From: Candidatus Photodesmus blepharonis
Lineage (GTDB): Bacteria > Pseudomonadota > Gammaproteobacteria > Enterobacterales > Vibrionaceae
Length of the DNA: 64,000 nt
Assembly (NCBI RefSeq): GCF_000731795.2
Contig: NZ_JGVK01000001.1
Location: 48,243-112,242, forward strand
Direction: 5' to 3'
A program made the position numbers and the translations under genes. Positions 33,842 to 42,484 of this stretch are shown one piece after another. Below the pieces are notes generated by a model. The model was not told the origin of the DNA. It saw only the letters and a list, made by a program, of their open reading frames with translations, and made no database searches. Numbering within the stretch: the first letter of the stretch is position 1; each line of letters begins with the position of its first letter.

Positions 33842-34420
33842 TTATTTAGTCAGAAATGGTTCCAAGTTAGGTGGTCTATAATAAACTGATTTAAGTATCT
33901 TATTTTTATTGATAGTTTTGACATTAGAAACGAAATCTTCAGCACATTTTACAATAATGCAACCATTTTTTGGTATTGAGATAAGTTTAATGCCTTGTTT
34001 GGTGTAAAATGCTTCAGTATCAGCGTGTTCCCTTTGATTCCGGCAAGCTTTGCTCATATTACTCGAATGTATTTCATTCCAGCAAGGAATAAAGTCGATA
34101 TCACAATTTGCCGATATGTTTAATAACAAATCTATTAAATAGCTAACCGCTAAATTATCTTCTACCTTACTCTGGGCAAGGTGGACTAAACGTCCGACTA
34201 AAACATACACACTATCTACAATAGCATCTGCTTGTTCAATCTTATTTTTTGCCTCTGCAAGTTCGGTTAATTCCTCAATGACAAGAGCTGTGTGCAATAT
34301 GTCATCTTGATCATCTAAGTTTTTTTGATCTGCAATCGGCAAACCAAATGCATTACGAAACTCTAAAACATCACGGTAAAGGGAATTAAAAATATCTTGA
34401 GTAAATTTGGATAGTCGCAT
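33842..34420 (-). CDS. MazG-like / all-alpha NTP pyrophosphohydrolase family protein
   Basis: A 192-residue protein whose first 110 residues fit the all-alpha NTP pyrophosphatase superfamily. The metal-binding pattern reads EELTELAEAKN (about 50-60) followed by QADAIVDSVYVLVG (about 64-77), the EExxE...ExxD-type signature of MazG and dimeric dUTPases. Comparable proteins of this size are annotated in vibrios as nucleoside triphosphate pyrophosphohydrolases; the true substrate is unknown. The C-terminal 80 residues contain Cys and His but no motif I recognise. It lies next to the end of the syp locus on the same strand, but there is no reason to link it functionally. Confidence 0.7.
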   Translation of the reverse strand: MRLSKFTQDIFNSLYRDVLEFRNAFGLPIADQKNLDDQDDILHTALVIEELTELAEAKNKIEQADAIVDSVYVLVGRLVHLAQSKVEDNLAVSYLIDLLLNISANCDIDFIPCWNEIHSSNMSKACRNQREHADTEAFYTKQGIKLISIPKNGCIIVKCAEDFVSNVKTINKNKILKSVYYRPPNLEPFLTK

Positions 34421-34562
34421 CGATCCTGGTAAATTTTCATGATTTAGATTCCAGATGATAGAAAATTAAAAGATGAATTTCTATGTAATGCATGAATATG
34501 GAGTAGAAATTTTGAAGTGCATTGCATTTAATGATCGTGAGTTTAATAAAAGCGTCTTAAAT

Positions 34563-35204
34563 TTATTGACCTTTCCTATCGAATATGAGAACAATAGTCT
34601 TAGTAATGATATTTATATCCATTACTACCCAGGAGTATATTGAAGAGAGTGACAATGCATAGCTATGATCGAAGCCAACTTTGTGCCTGACATCATCAAC
34701 GCAGGTGTCATATCCTTGGTTTATTTGTGCTAATCCAGTGATTCCAGGAAGTACACCGTAGGTTCTTTCGGAGAAGAATGGTATCGCATTTTCAAGCTTA
34801 TTATAAAAAATTGGGCGCTCAGGTCTTGGTCCAATTAAAGACATTTCTCCTTTAATAACATTCACTAATTGTGGAATTTCATCAAAGCGAGTTTTACGTA
34901 AAAAGTGTCCAACAGAAGTAATCCTCGGATCGTTTTTTGTTGCCCATATTGCTCCGGAATATCTTTCAGAATTTTGATACATGGTTCGGAATTTGATAAT
35001 TTTAAAGAAAATTATTTTTTTAGAGGTTGATTTTCCGACACGTAACTGTTTATAAAATATTGACCCATCTGAATTTGCTTTAATAATCAAGCCAACTGAT
35101 AATATTATTGGAGAGAGCAATATTAAACAAGAGCATGCAGTCAATAGATCAAAAATGCGTTTTCCATAATATATTGAGATACGAGTAGATTTATTCGCAG
35201 TCAT
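34563..35204 (-). CDS. sypR: SypR: initiating undecaprenyl-phosphate sugar-1-phosphate transferase
   Basis: Starts each repeat unit of the symbiosis polysaccharide by moving a sugar phosphate to undecaprenyl phosphate at the inner membrane. I place the start at the ATG at 35204 (213 residues), which has AAGGTA upstream and leaves 10 bp after sypQ; an upstream start would overlap sypQ by 74 bp. One hydrophobic hairpin (about 20-42) is followed by the bacterial sugar transferase domain with IKFRTMYQN, RKTRFDEIPQLVNVIKGEMS and LIGPRPE. It is the last gene of the syp locus. The sugar specificity cannot be read from sequence. Confidence 0.9.
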   Translation of the reverse strand: MTANKSTRISIYYGKRIFDLLTACSCLILLSPIILSVGLIIKANSDGSIFYKQLRVGKSTSKKIIFFKIIKFRTMYQNSERYSGAIWATKNDPRITSVGHFLRKTRFDEIPQLVNVIKGEMSLIGPRPERPIFYNKLENAIPFFSERTYGVLPGITGLAQINQGYDTCVDDVRHKVGFDHSYALSLSSIYSWVVMDINIITKTIVLIFDRKGQ

Positions 35205-35214
35205 ATAAGGTACC

Positions 35215-36402
35215 TTAATGATTAATCCTGGTCCATTGTCCAGATTCAAGCCCCAGTAGGTAGCGTAAGCCACCAATAAAATTTGCACAATGTCCGACTA
35301 TGAAGTAGGTTGCTAACTGAAAGATTTTATGATGAAAAACATATGGAAATAAAAAGCTCAACAAAATTATGCCATATAGTGCAATCTGGGTGATTAGGAT
35401 TACAAGGAACAATGGATGTTCTATGAGTGCAGCTGAAGCAATTAGGCAAAAAATCATTAAATAGGGTATAGCGAGCCTTAGTCCTTTTCCTGAAAAAAAA
35501 GCAAAAGCGATTGCTTTATTTTGAGGATTCAACAGATTTAGGAATTGAATTACTTGTTGCATGTTACCTGCAGAGATTCTAATGCGACGTTTAAAATCTT
35601 CAATTCTGCTTGTTGCTTCAAGCTCAATTGCGCGTATTCCAGTTTCATAGTTCGCACGATAACCGTTTCTAACTATCTCCATAGGTAGTATGAAATCATC
35701 GTTGATAGCATTTGGTGGAAAAGGTTTAAACAAGTGTGTTCGAAAGAGATAAAGTGCACCATGCGCACCAAGAACAGAACATAAGTTTGCTTCATTTTGT
35801 TTAATCTGATTTTGATATTGCCAATATTGCAACGCACCTTTATGATCGTCATCAAGTAAAGAGTAGCTTCCACTGACTACACCTACTTTTTTATCATAAA
35901 AATTTTGTTCAGCAATCAATAATGAATCAATTGAAATCAGTGCTGATACATCACTAAGAGCAGTGATATCGCTTGAAATAGAAGGCATTATTTTATTGAT
36001 TAACGTGGTCTTTCCTCGATTTTTCTCGAAAGAAATAATTTCAAAATGGGTATCACAACAGATTGCTTCTTGTATTGTATCTTGTGCTATATCAACGGTG
36101 TTATCTTGACAACCATCGCATAAAATAATAATTTTCAACTGCTTTTTCGGATAGTCTAAGACAGCCAGATTACGTATTTTATCGGCTATCCAGCATGATT
36201 CGTTGTAAGCAGGAACAATGATGGTAATCGATGGACGAACTTTGTCCTTATAAGAGATTTTGTATCCTCGCAGAGTATTAGTAATTTGGATTGGAGGGTG
36301 ATATTTAGAATACAATCTTAAAAGCCAAGGGTATCCTACATGATGGTAAACTATCAGAAGAACACTGATGATCCATGTATTGATTAAAATAACTTCAATC
36401 AT
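35215..36402 (-). CDS. sypQ: SypQ: membrane family-2 glycosyltransferase
   Basis: A processive-type GT2 enzyme with one N-terminal and about three to four C-terminal membrane helices. The cytoplasmic catalytic domain shows VPAYNES (nucleotide binding, about 67-73), LCDGCQDNT (DxD-like region) and the acceptor segment AINDDFILPMEIV, followed by RRIRISAGNMQQV in the QxxRW position. At 395 residues it is complete. The start overlaps the sypP stop by 4 bases (ATGA), implying translational coupling. Position and type match A. fischeri sypQ. Confidence 0.88.
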   Translation of the reverse strand: MIEVILINTWIISVLLIVYHHVGYPWLLRLYSKYHPPIQITNTLRGYKISYKDKVRPSITIIVPAYNESCWIADKIRNLAVLDYPKKQLKIIILCDGCQDNTVDIAQDTIQEAICCDTHFEIISFEKNRGKTTLINKIMPSISSDITALSDVSALISIDSLLIAEQNFYDKKVGVVSGSYSLLDDDHKGALQYWQYQNQIKQNEANLCSVLGAHGALYLFRTHLFKPFPPNAINDDFILPMEIVRNGYRANYETGIRAIELEATSRIEDFKRRIRISAGNMQQVIQFLNLLNPQNKAIAFAFFSGKGLRLAIPYLMIFCLIASAALIEHPLFLVILITQIALYGIILLSFLFPYVFHHKIFQLATYFIVGHCANFIGGLRYLLGLESGQWTRINH

Positions 36403-37508
36403 GCTAAGGCTTCCTCCATTAGTAACTCGTATTCTTTAACCATTTGTTTAATGTTATTATTTTTTAGTACAAAATTACGCGGACTAATCTTTGTAGGATT
36501 AGCTAACATGTTTAACAATGCTTGTGCGATATCTAAAATATTTTCAGGTTTTATAAGTTTTCCGCTATCTGGACAAAGTGCTTCACTTGAGGCTCCAACA
36601 TCAGTTATCGCGCAAGGAACGCCACATGCTTGTGCCTCCAAAGGAGATAAAGGAAGTCCTTCTAAACGTGAAGGTAGACAAAATAGATCTAGTGACTGAT
36701 AGAAGGAAGGCATATTTGTTAATAGCTTGATAAATCTCACTCTTTTATCCAGAGCTAGTCTACGAACTAAATTTTCAAGGTTTTTTTGTTGGCTACCTTG
36801 TCCTGCGATTATCAAATGAACGTCTTTTGGTAGAAATCGCATTGCTTGTATTATGAGGTCATGTCCTTTAATAACTTCTAATCGTCCAGCACTACCAATT
36901 AGAATTTTATGTAGAGGGAAGCCAAGTCGTTTCCTAGCAGTGTAGTTATTACCTGGACAAAATTTATTACAATCTACACCATTTTTTATGGTGATTATAT
37001 CTGGGTATAAAAAGTGCTTTTTGAGTGTATATTTTACTTTTTCTGCATCTGCGACCAATATTGGTTTTGTGATTTTTAATGCCAATTTTTGTAGTTGAAT
37101 GTGTTTGTAATTATTAAAGTGCCACACATCATGTTCGGTATGAATTCGTACTGGAATATTTAATAGGCGAGCAGTAATTCCAGCATATAATAGTGGGCCT
37201 ATGTGATGGGTGTGTACAATCTCTGGTTTGAGATGTAAGAATATTTTAATTAGTATGGATAATCTAAACAGGTAGTTTTTTGTTTTTTTTTCAATGAAGA
37301 AAATTTGATCTGAAAGCGCTTCAAGACGCGGCCAATTTGCGATAGCTTCTTCTTTGTTTCCTTCAAGACTAATAATCATGACTTTATTTAATGGATGAGC
37401 GAAAGTAAGCAAGTCAAGCGTTAAATTTTCTAGACCTCCTAGGGCTAAATGTTGTACAACATGGACAATTTTTATTCCAGATTTGCATGAATTAATTGAT
37501 ATATTCAT
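36399..37508 (-). CDS. sypP: SypP: family-4 glycosyltransferase
   Basis: A GT-B glycosyltransferase that adds one sugar of the repeat unit. The N-terminal fold starts at IKIVHVVQHLALGGLENL and the donor site is the E-x7-E motif EGLPLSPLE (about residue 305). I set the start at the ATG at 37508 (369 residues). An in-frame ATG at 37571 and a TTG at 37583 fall on a sigma-54 promoter whose predicted transcript begins near 37557, so they should not be on the message. Position matches A. fischeri sypP, which also has its own sigma-54 promoter. Confidence 0.88.
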   Translation of the reverse strand: MNISINSCKSGIKIVHVVQHLALGGLENLTLDLLTFAHPLNKVMIISLEGNKEEAIANWPRLEALSDQIFFIEKKTKNYLFRLSILIKIFLHLKPEIVHTHHIGPLLYAGITARLLNIPVRIHTEHDVWHFNNYKHIQLQKLALKITKPILVADAEKVKYTLKKHFLYPDIITIKNGVDCNKFCPGNNYTARKRLGFPLHKILIGSAGRLEVIKGHDLIIQAMRFLPKDVHLIIAGQGSQQKNLENLVRRLALDKRVRFIKLLTNMPSFYQSLDLFCLPSRLEGLPLSPLEAQACGVPCAITDVGASSEALCPDSGKLIKPENILDIAQALLNMLANPTKISPRNFVLKNNNIKQMVKEYELLMEEALA

Positions 37509-37566
37509 AGATTTTTCGTTTTTACTATACGTTATAAGATAAAATTTGAGAAATTCATGTAGTTGT

Positions 37567-37583
37567 GGCATTAAATATACCAA
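37567..37583 (-). promoter_or_regulatory. Sigma-54 promoter of sypP
   Basis: On the minus strand TTGGTATATTTAATGCC has the GG (37581-37580) and GC (37569-37568) dinucleotides separated by exactly 10 bases, the core of the -24/-12 element. The predicted start is near 37557, about 50 nt before the sypP ATG. Two TTCTCA-type elements lie 50-75 bp upstream. A. fischeri has a sigma-54 promoter at the same place. Confidence 0.75.
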
Positions 37584-37622
37584 CTAATTTAGTTTAATTA
37601 AATCATATAGTTATTAATTTTG

Positions 37623-37661
37623 ATTTCATTCTGAGAATCGGATTGAACAACAGTTTGAGAA
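37623..37661 (-). promoter_or_regulatory. Two SypG-enhancer-like elements upstream of sypP
   Basis: Minus-strand TTCTCAGAATGAAAT (37637-37623) and TTCTCAAACTGTTGT (37661-37647) both fit TTCTCA-N3-TG, close to the published SypG-binding consensus of A. fischeri (TTCTCA-N3-TGC and following, as I recall it). They are 24 bp apart and upstream of the sigma-54 core, as expected for a bacterial enhancer. Confidence 0.6.
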
Positions 37662-37727
37662 ACTCTGTTATAGACAATGCTAGTAATTTACTGTAGTAAT
37701 CGCCATTGTTAAGGTGTATCCCTTTAG

Positions 37728-39155
37728 CTAATTAAGAACTTTAGGAATGACAGTTATGACTGGAACTTCAGTGAGTATCTCTAATTGATCTGGCCTTCTG
37801 ATTGATGTATCAAATAACTCTACAATAGTAGCAAGGCCAATACCGAGAAAAATACCGGCTAAAAATCCTGTAATAGCAAAAATAATCGGAGGAAAATTTG
37901 ATGGTTTACTTGGCGTGAATGGTAAATCAATAATTTTTACGCGTTTTTTTTGTTCAAAGATACCGAGAGATCCAGTTAATTGAGCCATCTCATAACGTTT
38001 AACTAGCTCATCATAAAGTTGGCGTTTGATTTCGACATTTTTAAACAAACGATATAATTCTTTAGCACTATTACCAAAGTTGTTTGCTTTTTGTTCTAGT
38101 TCAAGAATCATGTTATTCAAACTTTTAGTTTCTTCATTTAATGATTCAAATTTACTACGAGCCATTTGTAAGTTATGCAGTTGTTCGGATAAAAATGGTT
38201 GCATTATTTTCGCTTTACCTAGTACATTGCTACTCGCTATATCCCATAATTGTCCACTATTAAAGTTAGGTTGTGCAATTTTTAGTAACTCGGAACGTTC
38301 AGATTCCAACCTTCTAATCTCACGTTCTTTTGCCTGTACAGAACTATGATTCTTGGTGTATTTAGCGTACAACAGTGCAAGTTCACTACGTGTTTTGATA
38401 ATTTGCTCTTCTATTTTTCCAATAACTGGATTGGTTTTTGATAACTGTTGATCAAGAGTGCCTAAATTTTTCTGAGCACCAGCTAGCTCTGCTTTTTTTT
38501 GGTACAAGTTTTGCCTGAGTATAGCTAACCTATTTAAGCTTTGCACTTGTATTTCTGGTGTAAGCAAGGCATTAGTGTTTTTATATTCAGCTAATGCATT
38601 TTCAGCAACATCGAGATCCTCTTTTCTTTTTTTGATATGAAACGCTAAAAATTCTCTAGAATCTTGTATAGATGAACGTTCAGGGGCTAAAAGCTGTTCA
38701 ATAAAGTGGTTACTTATTGATTGTAATAGAGGTTTCATTCCATCAGGCTTAGTAGATTCAAGTTCAATTTTTAAGAAATCTTTGCCTAGTTGAGTAATAG
38801 TCAGACTTTTAGAAATATTGCGCATTACTTCTTCTATTTCACTTGGGATCATCGCATCATTAATCAATTCAAGTTCTAGTGCGACAGAATGAAGAATATG
38901 ACGACTTTTGAGAAGTGTACTTAGTGCACTGAGGCGTTCTTTTAACATGGTGGAAACTGCAATATCTTTTAAAAATGGGTTCATTTTTGCTGTTTCCTGG
39001 ATAAGCATGCTGGTATGAGAATGATAGGTTGTCGGTGCTAAATGCGCGATACCTAATCCAATAAAAGGTAAAATAAATATTGGAAAACAAATTAAATAAC
39101 GTCTACGCCAGGCAACGCTAAATATAATGATCAATTGAAATTTAAGCTTATTCAT
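37728..39155 (-). CDS. sypO: SypO: polysaccharide chain-length determinant (Wzz/GumC type)
   Basis: An inner-membrane co-polymerase that controls chain length and links polymerase to export. The ATG at 39155 overlaps the sypN stop by 4 bases and gives 475 residues; a start at 39200 would run into sypN. A first membrane helix (about 14-35) is followed by a long periplasmic coiled coil (about 140-390), with heptad-like stretches such as IEEQIIKTRSELALLYAKY. A second membrane helix (about 425-450, FPPIIFAITGFLAGIFLGIG) comes after the PSKPS proline region. It carries no kinase domain; SypD would be the separate cytoplasmic partner. Confidence 0.9.
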   Translation of the reverse strand: MNKLKFQLIIIFSVAWRRRYLICFPIFILPFIGLGIAHLAPTTYHSHTSMLIQETAKMNPFLKDIAVSTMLKERLSALSTLLKSRHILHSVALELELINDAMIPSEIEEVMRNISKSLTITQLGKDFLKIELESTKPDGMKPLLQSISNHFIEQLLAPERSSIQDSREFLAFHIKKRKEDLDVAENALAEYKNTNALLTPEIQVQSLNRLAILRQNLYQKKAELAGAQKNLGTLDQQLSKTNPVIGKIEEQIIKTRSELALLYAKYTKNHSSVQAKEREIRRLESERSELLKIAQPNFNSGQLWDIASSNVLGKAKIMQPFLSEQLHNLQMARSKFESLNEETKSLNNMILELEQKANNFGNSAKELYRLFKNVEIKRQLYDELVKRYEMAQLTGSLGIFEQKKRVKIIDLPFTPSKPSNFPPIIFAITGFLAGIFLGIGLATIVELFDTSIRRPDQLEILTEVPVITVIPKVLN

Positions 39156-40270
39156 ATTTGCTCTAATATCTGATTGACGAATGCGCTGCGCTTTTCCCAA
39201 GTATCTTTTTCGACTACATTTCGTGAAGATTTTTTTTGTTTATGAAAATTTGAAAGAGCTTGAGACATTTCTTTACTATTTCTAACGATATTTATATAAT
39301 TCCTAAACGGTTCTAAAGCTGGGAAATGAGTAGAGATAATAGTGCTTTCAACTGCTAAATATTCCATAAGTTTTAAAGGACTACATGTTAGTATTTGTTT
39401 ATTTGTTTTAAACGGCAATAAACTTACATCCCAATGTTGGCTATATTGTGGAAGTTGCTGATGAGTTTTGGTACCTAAATAATATACATTGTCGTAAGTT
39501 GGCAGTTTAGAATATCTCAATTTTTGAGGCCCTATAAATACGAAATTCCAATCCTGTTTTTCTCTAGCTACTTCATTAAGCATTTTATAGTCTATCCAAT
39601 TAGAAAGGCTACCATAAAATCCTGCGATAGGTTTACCATTCTGTGGAAGATCTGTAGCTCTTGGTGCTGGTGTAGAAAAAAGTTTCACGTCAACTCCATG
39701 CGGTAGTAACCGTGTTTTCCAAAGTGGAAATTTATGCAATAGCATATTACTTGCAGTGAAAATAAGATTTGCCTTTTTGACTAGTTTTTTCTCATGCTTT
39801 GCTATGGATTGGTGGTCAACACCTGATAGGAATTCAAAATCATCTCCGCAGTAATAAATTACAGCAGATTCACCCAAGTAACCACAAAGATCTGCTGCTG
39901 TAGGTAAGGAACACCATAGAATTGGTTTTTTCAATTGTGCACAGTGTAAAATAGATCTAAGTTGATAAAGCATCATTTTTTTAGCAATTTTTCTAGCGAT
40001 ATCTGAGTTTGGTGCAGGAATAGTTATTAAGTTGACTATCGTAATCTTGTTTTTCTCTACATTTAATTGTTTCTCAAAAAAAGTAGATTTTCTAATTATA
40101 AGCTTTTTAAACGTTCGTTTCAGGTCGTTTAAATTGAATTTCGGCTGTCGTAAACCAATGGAATTTATCCATATAATTTTTCGATCGCAAGCGAGTTTTT
40201 TTACTATATGTTGAGTGCTAGATGGATGCGTTTCAAAATCTTCCGCGAATACGATTAAATCACGTTGCAT
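39152..40270 (-). CDS. sypN: SypN: GT-B glycosyltransferase
   Basis: A 372-residue glycosyltransferase. The C-terminal domain shows KPIAGFYGSLSNWIDY (about 213-228), FVFIGPQKLRYSKLP and SPLKLMEYLAVE, the pattern of family-4-like capsule and colanic-type enzymes. The canonical E-x7-E is not obvious, as in several members of this subgroup. The start lies within the last bases of sypM (16 bp overlap), and the stop overlaps the sypO start. Its role as one of the repeat-unit transferases is inferred from the locus. Confidence 0.85.
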   Translation of the reverse strand: MQRDLIVFAEDFETHPSSTQHIVKKLACDRKIIWINSIGLRQPKFNLNDLKRTFKKLIIRKSTFFEKQLNVEKNKITIVNLITIPAPNSDIARKIAKKMMLYQLRSILHCAQLKKPILWCSLPTAADLCGYLGESAVIYYCGDDFEFLSGVDHQSIAKHEKKLVKKANLIFTASNMLLHKFPLWKTRLLPHGVDVKLFSTPAPRATDLPQNGKPIAGFYGSLSNWIDYKMLNEVAREKQDWNFVFIGPQKLRYSKLPTYDNVYYLGTKTHQQLPQYSQHWDVSLLPFKTNKQILTCSPLKLMEYLAVESTIISTHFPALEPFRNYINIVRNSKEMSQALSNFHKQKKSSRNVVEKDTWEKRSAFVNQILEQI

Positions 40271-41010
40271 TGGTTCCTTCCATTAATATTTTTTTCAATT
40301 GTAGCTACAATTTTCGCCGGATTTCCTGCGGCTATGACAAAGGATGGTAAATCTTTTGTAACTACACTACTTGCCGCGACAACCGTACCTTCACCAATCG
40401 TGACACTATGAAAAACAGTAACGTTACTTCCCAGCCAAACATCGCGCTTAAGATGAATATCTCCTGTTTGTATTTCTTCATCACTTTCACCATTTGCTCT
40501 TCGTTGTGCGTTGAGTGGATGTCCAGAGTAGCCAAATAAAAGACTCCTTTCTGCTATACGAACATTGTCTTCGATTATGATCGTTTTACCTACTGCTATC
40601 GTTGTTTGCCAGCCAATATCTGCATTATTTCCAATCTTTAGTTTGGGGTTTTTGGATAACGAACGACCACTAAAAGTTGTTTGACCCGATATTCGACAAT
40701 CATTTCCAACACTTACTTCAAGCGGTCCAGTGATCAATGGAATCCCATCATACAGGTATAAATTTTTTCCATATTTGCTCAGGCGACCTTTAAAAATTGG
40801 TGTATTGAACAAAATTCGTACAATATTTTCCAAAATATTCGTGGTTATTTTGTACAATATATAAAATCCTTTATTCAGTATTTTTGGGGTAGGTATTTCG
40901 AGTGTTCTTATTTTTTTAAAACAAGAGAAAAGATTGCGCAAATTTTTATTTGGGTTTGATTGTAGAAAAATTTTCAATTCATTCATTAGGTTGAACAACA
41001 TATTTATCAT
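40255..41010 (-). CDS. sypM: SypM: left-handed beta-helix acyltransferase
   Basis: The C-terminal two thirds (about 95-240) is a hexapeptide-repeat beta helix with GNDCRISGQTTF, GNNADIGWQTTI and GSNVTVFHSVTIGEGTVVAASSVV. The ending AAGNPAKIV is the usual one for O-acetyltransferases. It probably acetylates a sugar precursor or the repeat unit; the substrate is unknown. The N-terminal 80 residues are not recognisable. I use the ATG at 41010 (251 residues), because a TTG at 41058 would sit on the promoter-like element. Order matches sypM. Confidence 0.82.
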   Translation of the reverse strand: MINMLFNLMNELKIFLQSNPNKNLRNLFSCFKKIRTLEIPTPKILNKGFYILYKITTNILENIVRILFNTPIFKGRLSKYGKNLYLYDGIPLITGPLEVSVGNDCRISGQTTFSGRSLSKNPKLKIGNNADIGWQTTIAVGKTIIIEDNVRIAERSLLFGYSGHPLNAQRRANGESDEEIQTGDIHLKRDVWLGSNVTVFHSVTIGEGTVVAASSVVTKDLPSFVIAAGNPAKIVATIEKNINGRNQCNVI

Positions 41011-41042
41011 TTCTTCATCTACGAATTTATTTGAAGTACTCT

Positions 41043-41058
41043 TCACAGAGTATGCCAA
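41043..41058 (-). promoter_or_regulatory. Weakened sigma-54 promoter-like element of sypM
   Basis: Minus-strand TTGGCATACTCTGTGA has an excellent -24 half (TTGGCAT), but the -12 dinucleotide at the correct 10-base spacing is GA instead of the nearly invariant GC. An element TTCTCAAAATAAGAA sits at 41132-41118, about 70 bp upstream. A. fischeri has a predicted sigma-54 promoter before sypM, so this is best read as the same promoter in a weakened or decaying state. Confidence 0.4.
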
Positions 41059-41098
41059 TAATAAATAGCTTTAGTATTCAATTAGCTAAGTAATTATA

Positions 41099-42484
41099 CT
41101 AATCAACAAAATTGTTATTCTTATTTTGAGAATTATTTTGCGTTAAGTTGGAGACTGCTATTGTTAACGCAGCAAGAATATATATGGGCCAGTTAAAAGC
41201 TTGAGTAAGAAAAGTACTAGAGACAATGCTTCCGATAAAACCTGCATAGACGGAATTCGCTACTACGGTTAAGTGAGGTGAGAATAGTTCGGGAGATTTA
41301 GAAATTCTACGAAGTGTATCACGTGCAGTATGAATAACAGAAAAAATAAAAATTATGAATACAATGAATCCAGGTATTCCAATTTCAGCTAATACACCAA
41401 ACCAAGTACTATGTACTGCGTGGTTTGAGCCATCCCAATATGAACTGTAAAAAAAATAATTTGGGAAAAAATTATTGAGTCCAACTCCAGTAAGTGGATT
41501 ATCCATAGCCATCCTATAAGCTGCTTTCCAAGCGAAGATTCGTCCTATAGATGACTCATCCATCATAATCTCTCCGAAAAATCTTCCTGAGATTTTGCTC
41601 AGAATTCCAGATAGTAGGTATAAATAAAGTAATCCAATAACCCCTAGTAAAATAAAAAAATTTTTAGAATATATAAGTTTTAAGGCACAAATACTAATTA
41701 CTGCAAGAGAGCCTAATAAACCGCCTCTACTCTGAGTCGCCATAATCGCTCCTATGAATAATCCAGTCGTAATTATAGCGATAACTTGTTTTAAAAAGGA
41801 AATTCCTTTGGTAGTTCCTAAATTAATAGAAAAAGCAAGAGGAAACATCAATACTAAAGAAAGATCATTTGGATCTCCGAGCATTGATCCAATATCACGT
41901 CCAATCGTAACTCGTGTCCCCTCAACTAATCCAATTTCATTTACTAAATTATAGAGAGTAATCGAAGCGATCAAAGTTCCTGACAAAACTATAGAAAATG
42001 AAATTTGTCCAATATGTTTGTCGTTATTGACAACCCATATAATAGCAAGTGTCATTACAATAATTTTCCAATAGACATTTGTGAAAGCAGTAAGTGCTAA
42101 TTCAACATTTGAAGCTGTAAACATTCCCATGGTTGTTAGTCCCCAAAAAATTCCTAACCAGGTTAATGAAGGGTGTCCATATATTTTAATTTTCTGACTT
42201 AATAGGGTATGCCATATTAAGGCAAATAATGCCCCAAGCGATAATACAAGAGGAATTTTTAAATGGTATAAGGTAGGAATAGCTTCATGAATTCGAAAGA
42301 AAGAAAAAAGAACAAATAAAGTCACTAGCCAAAATGGTTGATTGAGCGTTATTAAAATTCCAAGAGGGATCAAGCTTACCATGATAGGTACTATTGGACT
42401 AGGTATCAAATACCATACCGTTGCAATAATGAAACATAGAAGCACAATACTCATAAACAATAATCTTGATAAACTATACATCAT
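41099..42484 (-). CDS. sypL: SypL: O-antigen ligase/polymerase-type (Wzy-like) membrane protein
   Basis: A polytopic protein of 461 residues with roughly ten to eleven predicted membrane helices. The O-antigen ligase/polymerase domain region is marked by ATQSRGGLLGSLA (about 250-262) and, in the large periplasmic loop, AYRMAMDNPLTGVGLNNFFPNY (about 312-333). In a Wzx/Wzy system it would polymerise flipped repeat units in the periplasm. It overlaps the sypK stop by 11 bp. Confidence 0.87.
   Translation of the reverse strand: MMYSLSRLLFMSIVLLCFIIATVWYLIPSPIVPIMVSLIPLGILITLNQPFWLVTLFVLFSFFRIHEAIPTLYHLKIPLVLSLGALFALIWHTLLSQKIKIYGHPSLTWLGIFWGLTTMGMFTASNVELALTAFTNVYWKIIVMTLAIIWVVNNDKHIGQISFSIVLSGTLIASITLYNLVNEIGLVEGTRVTIGRDIGSMLGDPNDLSLVLMFPLAFSINLGTTKGISFLKQVIAIITTGLFIGAIMATQSRGGLLGSLAVISICALKLIYSKNFFILLGVIGLLYLYLLSGILSKISGRFFGEIMMDESSIGRIFAWKAAYRMAMDNPLTGVGLNNFFPNYFFYSSYWDGSNHAVHSTWFGVLAEIGIPGFIVFIIFIFSVIHTARDTLRRISKSPELFSPHLTVVANSVYAGFIGSIVSSTFLTQAFNWPIYILAALTIAVSNLTQNNSQNKNNNFVD

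Noticed and set aside
35205..35288. Longer SypR reading into sypQ
   Set aside because: It would overlap sypQ by 74 bp and adds residues unlike the family; the ATG at 35204 has a good ribosome site.
37509..37583. Upstream starts for sypP (TTG 37583, ATG 37571)
   Set aside because: Both overlap the sigma-54 promoter and lie before the predicted transcript start; the family fold begins shortly after the ATG at 37508.
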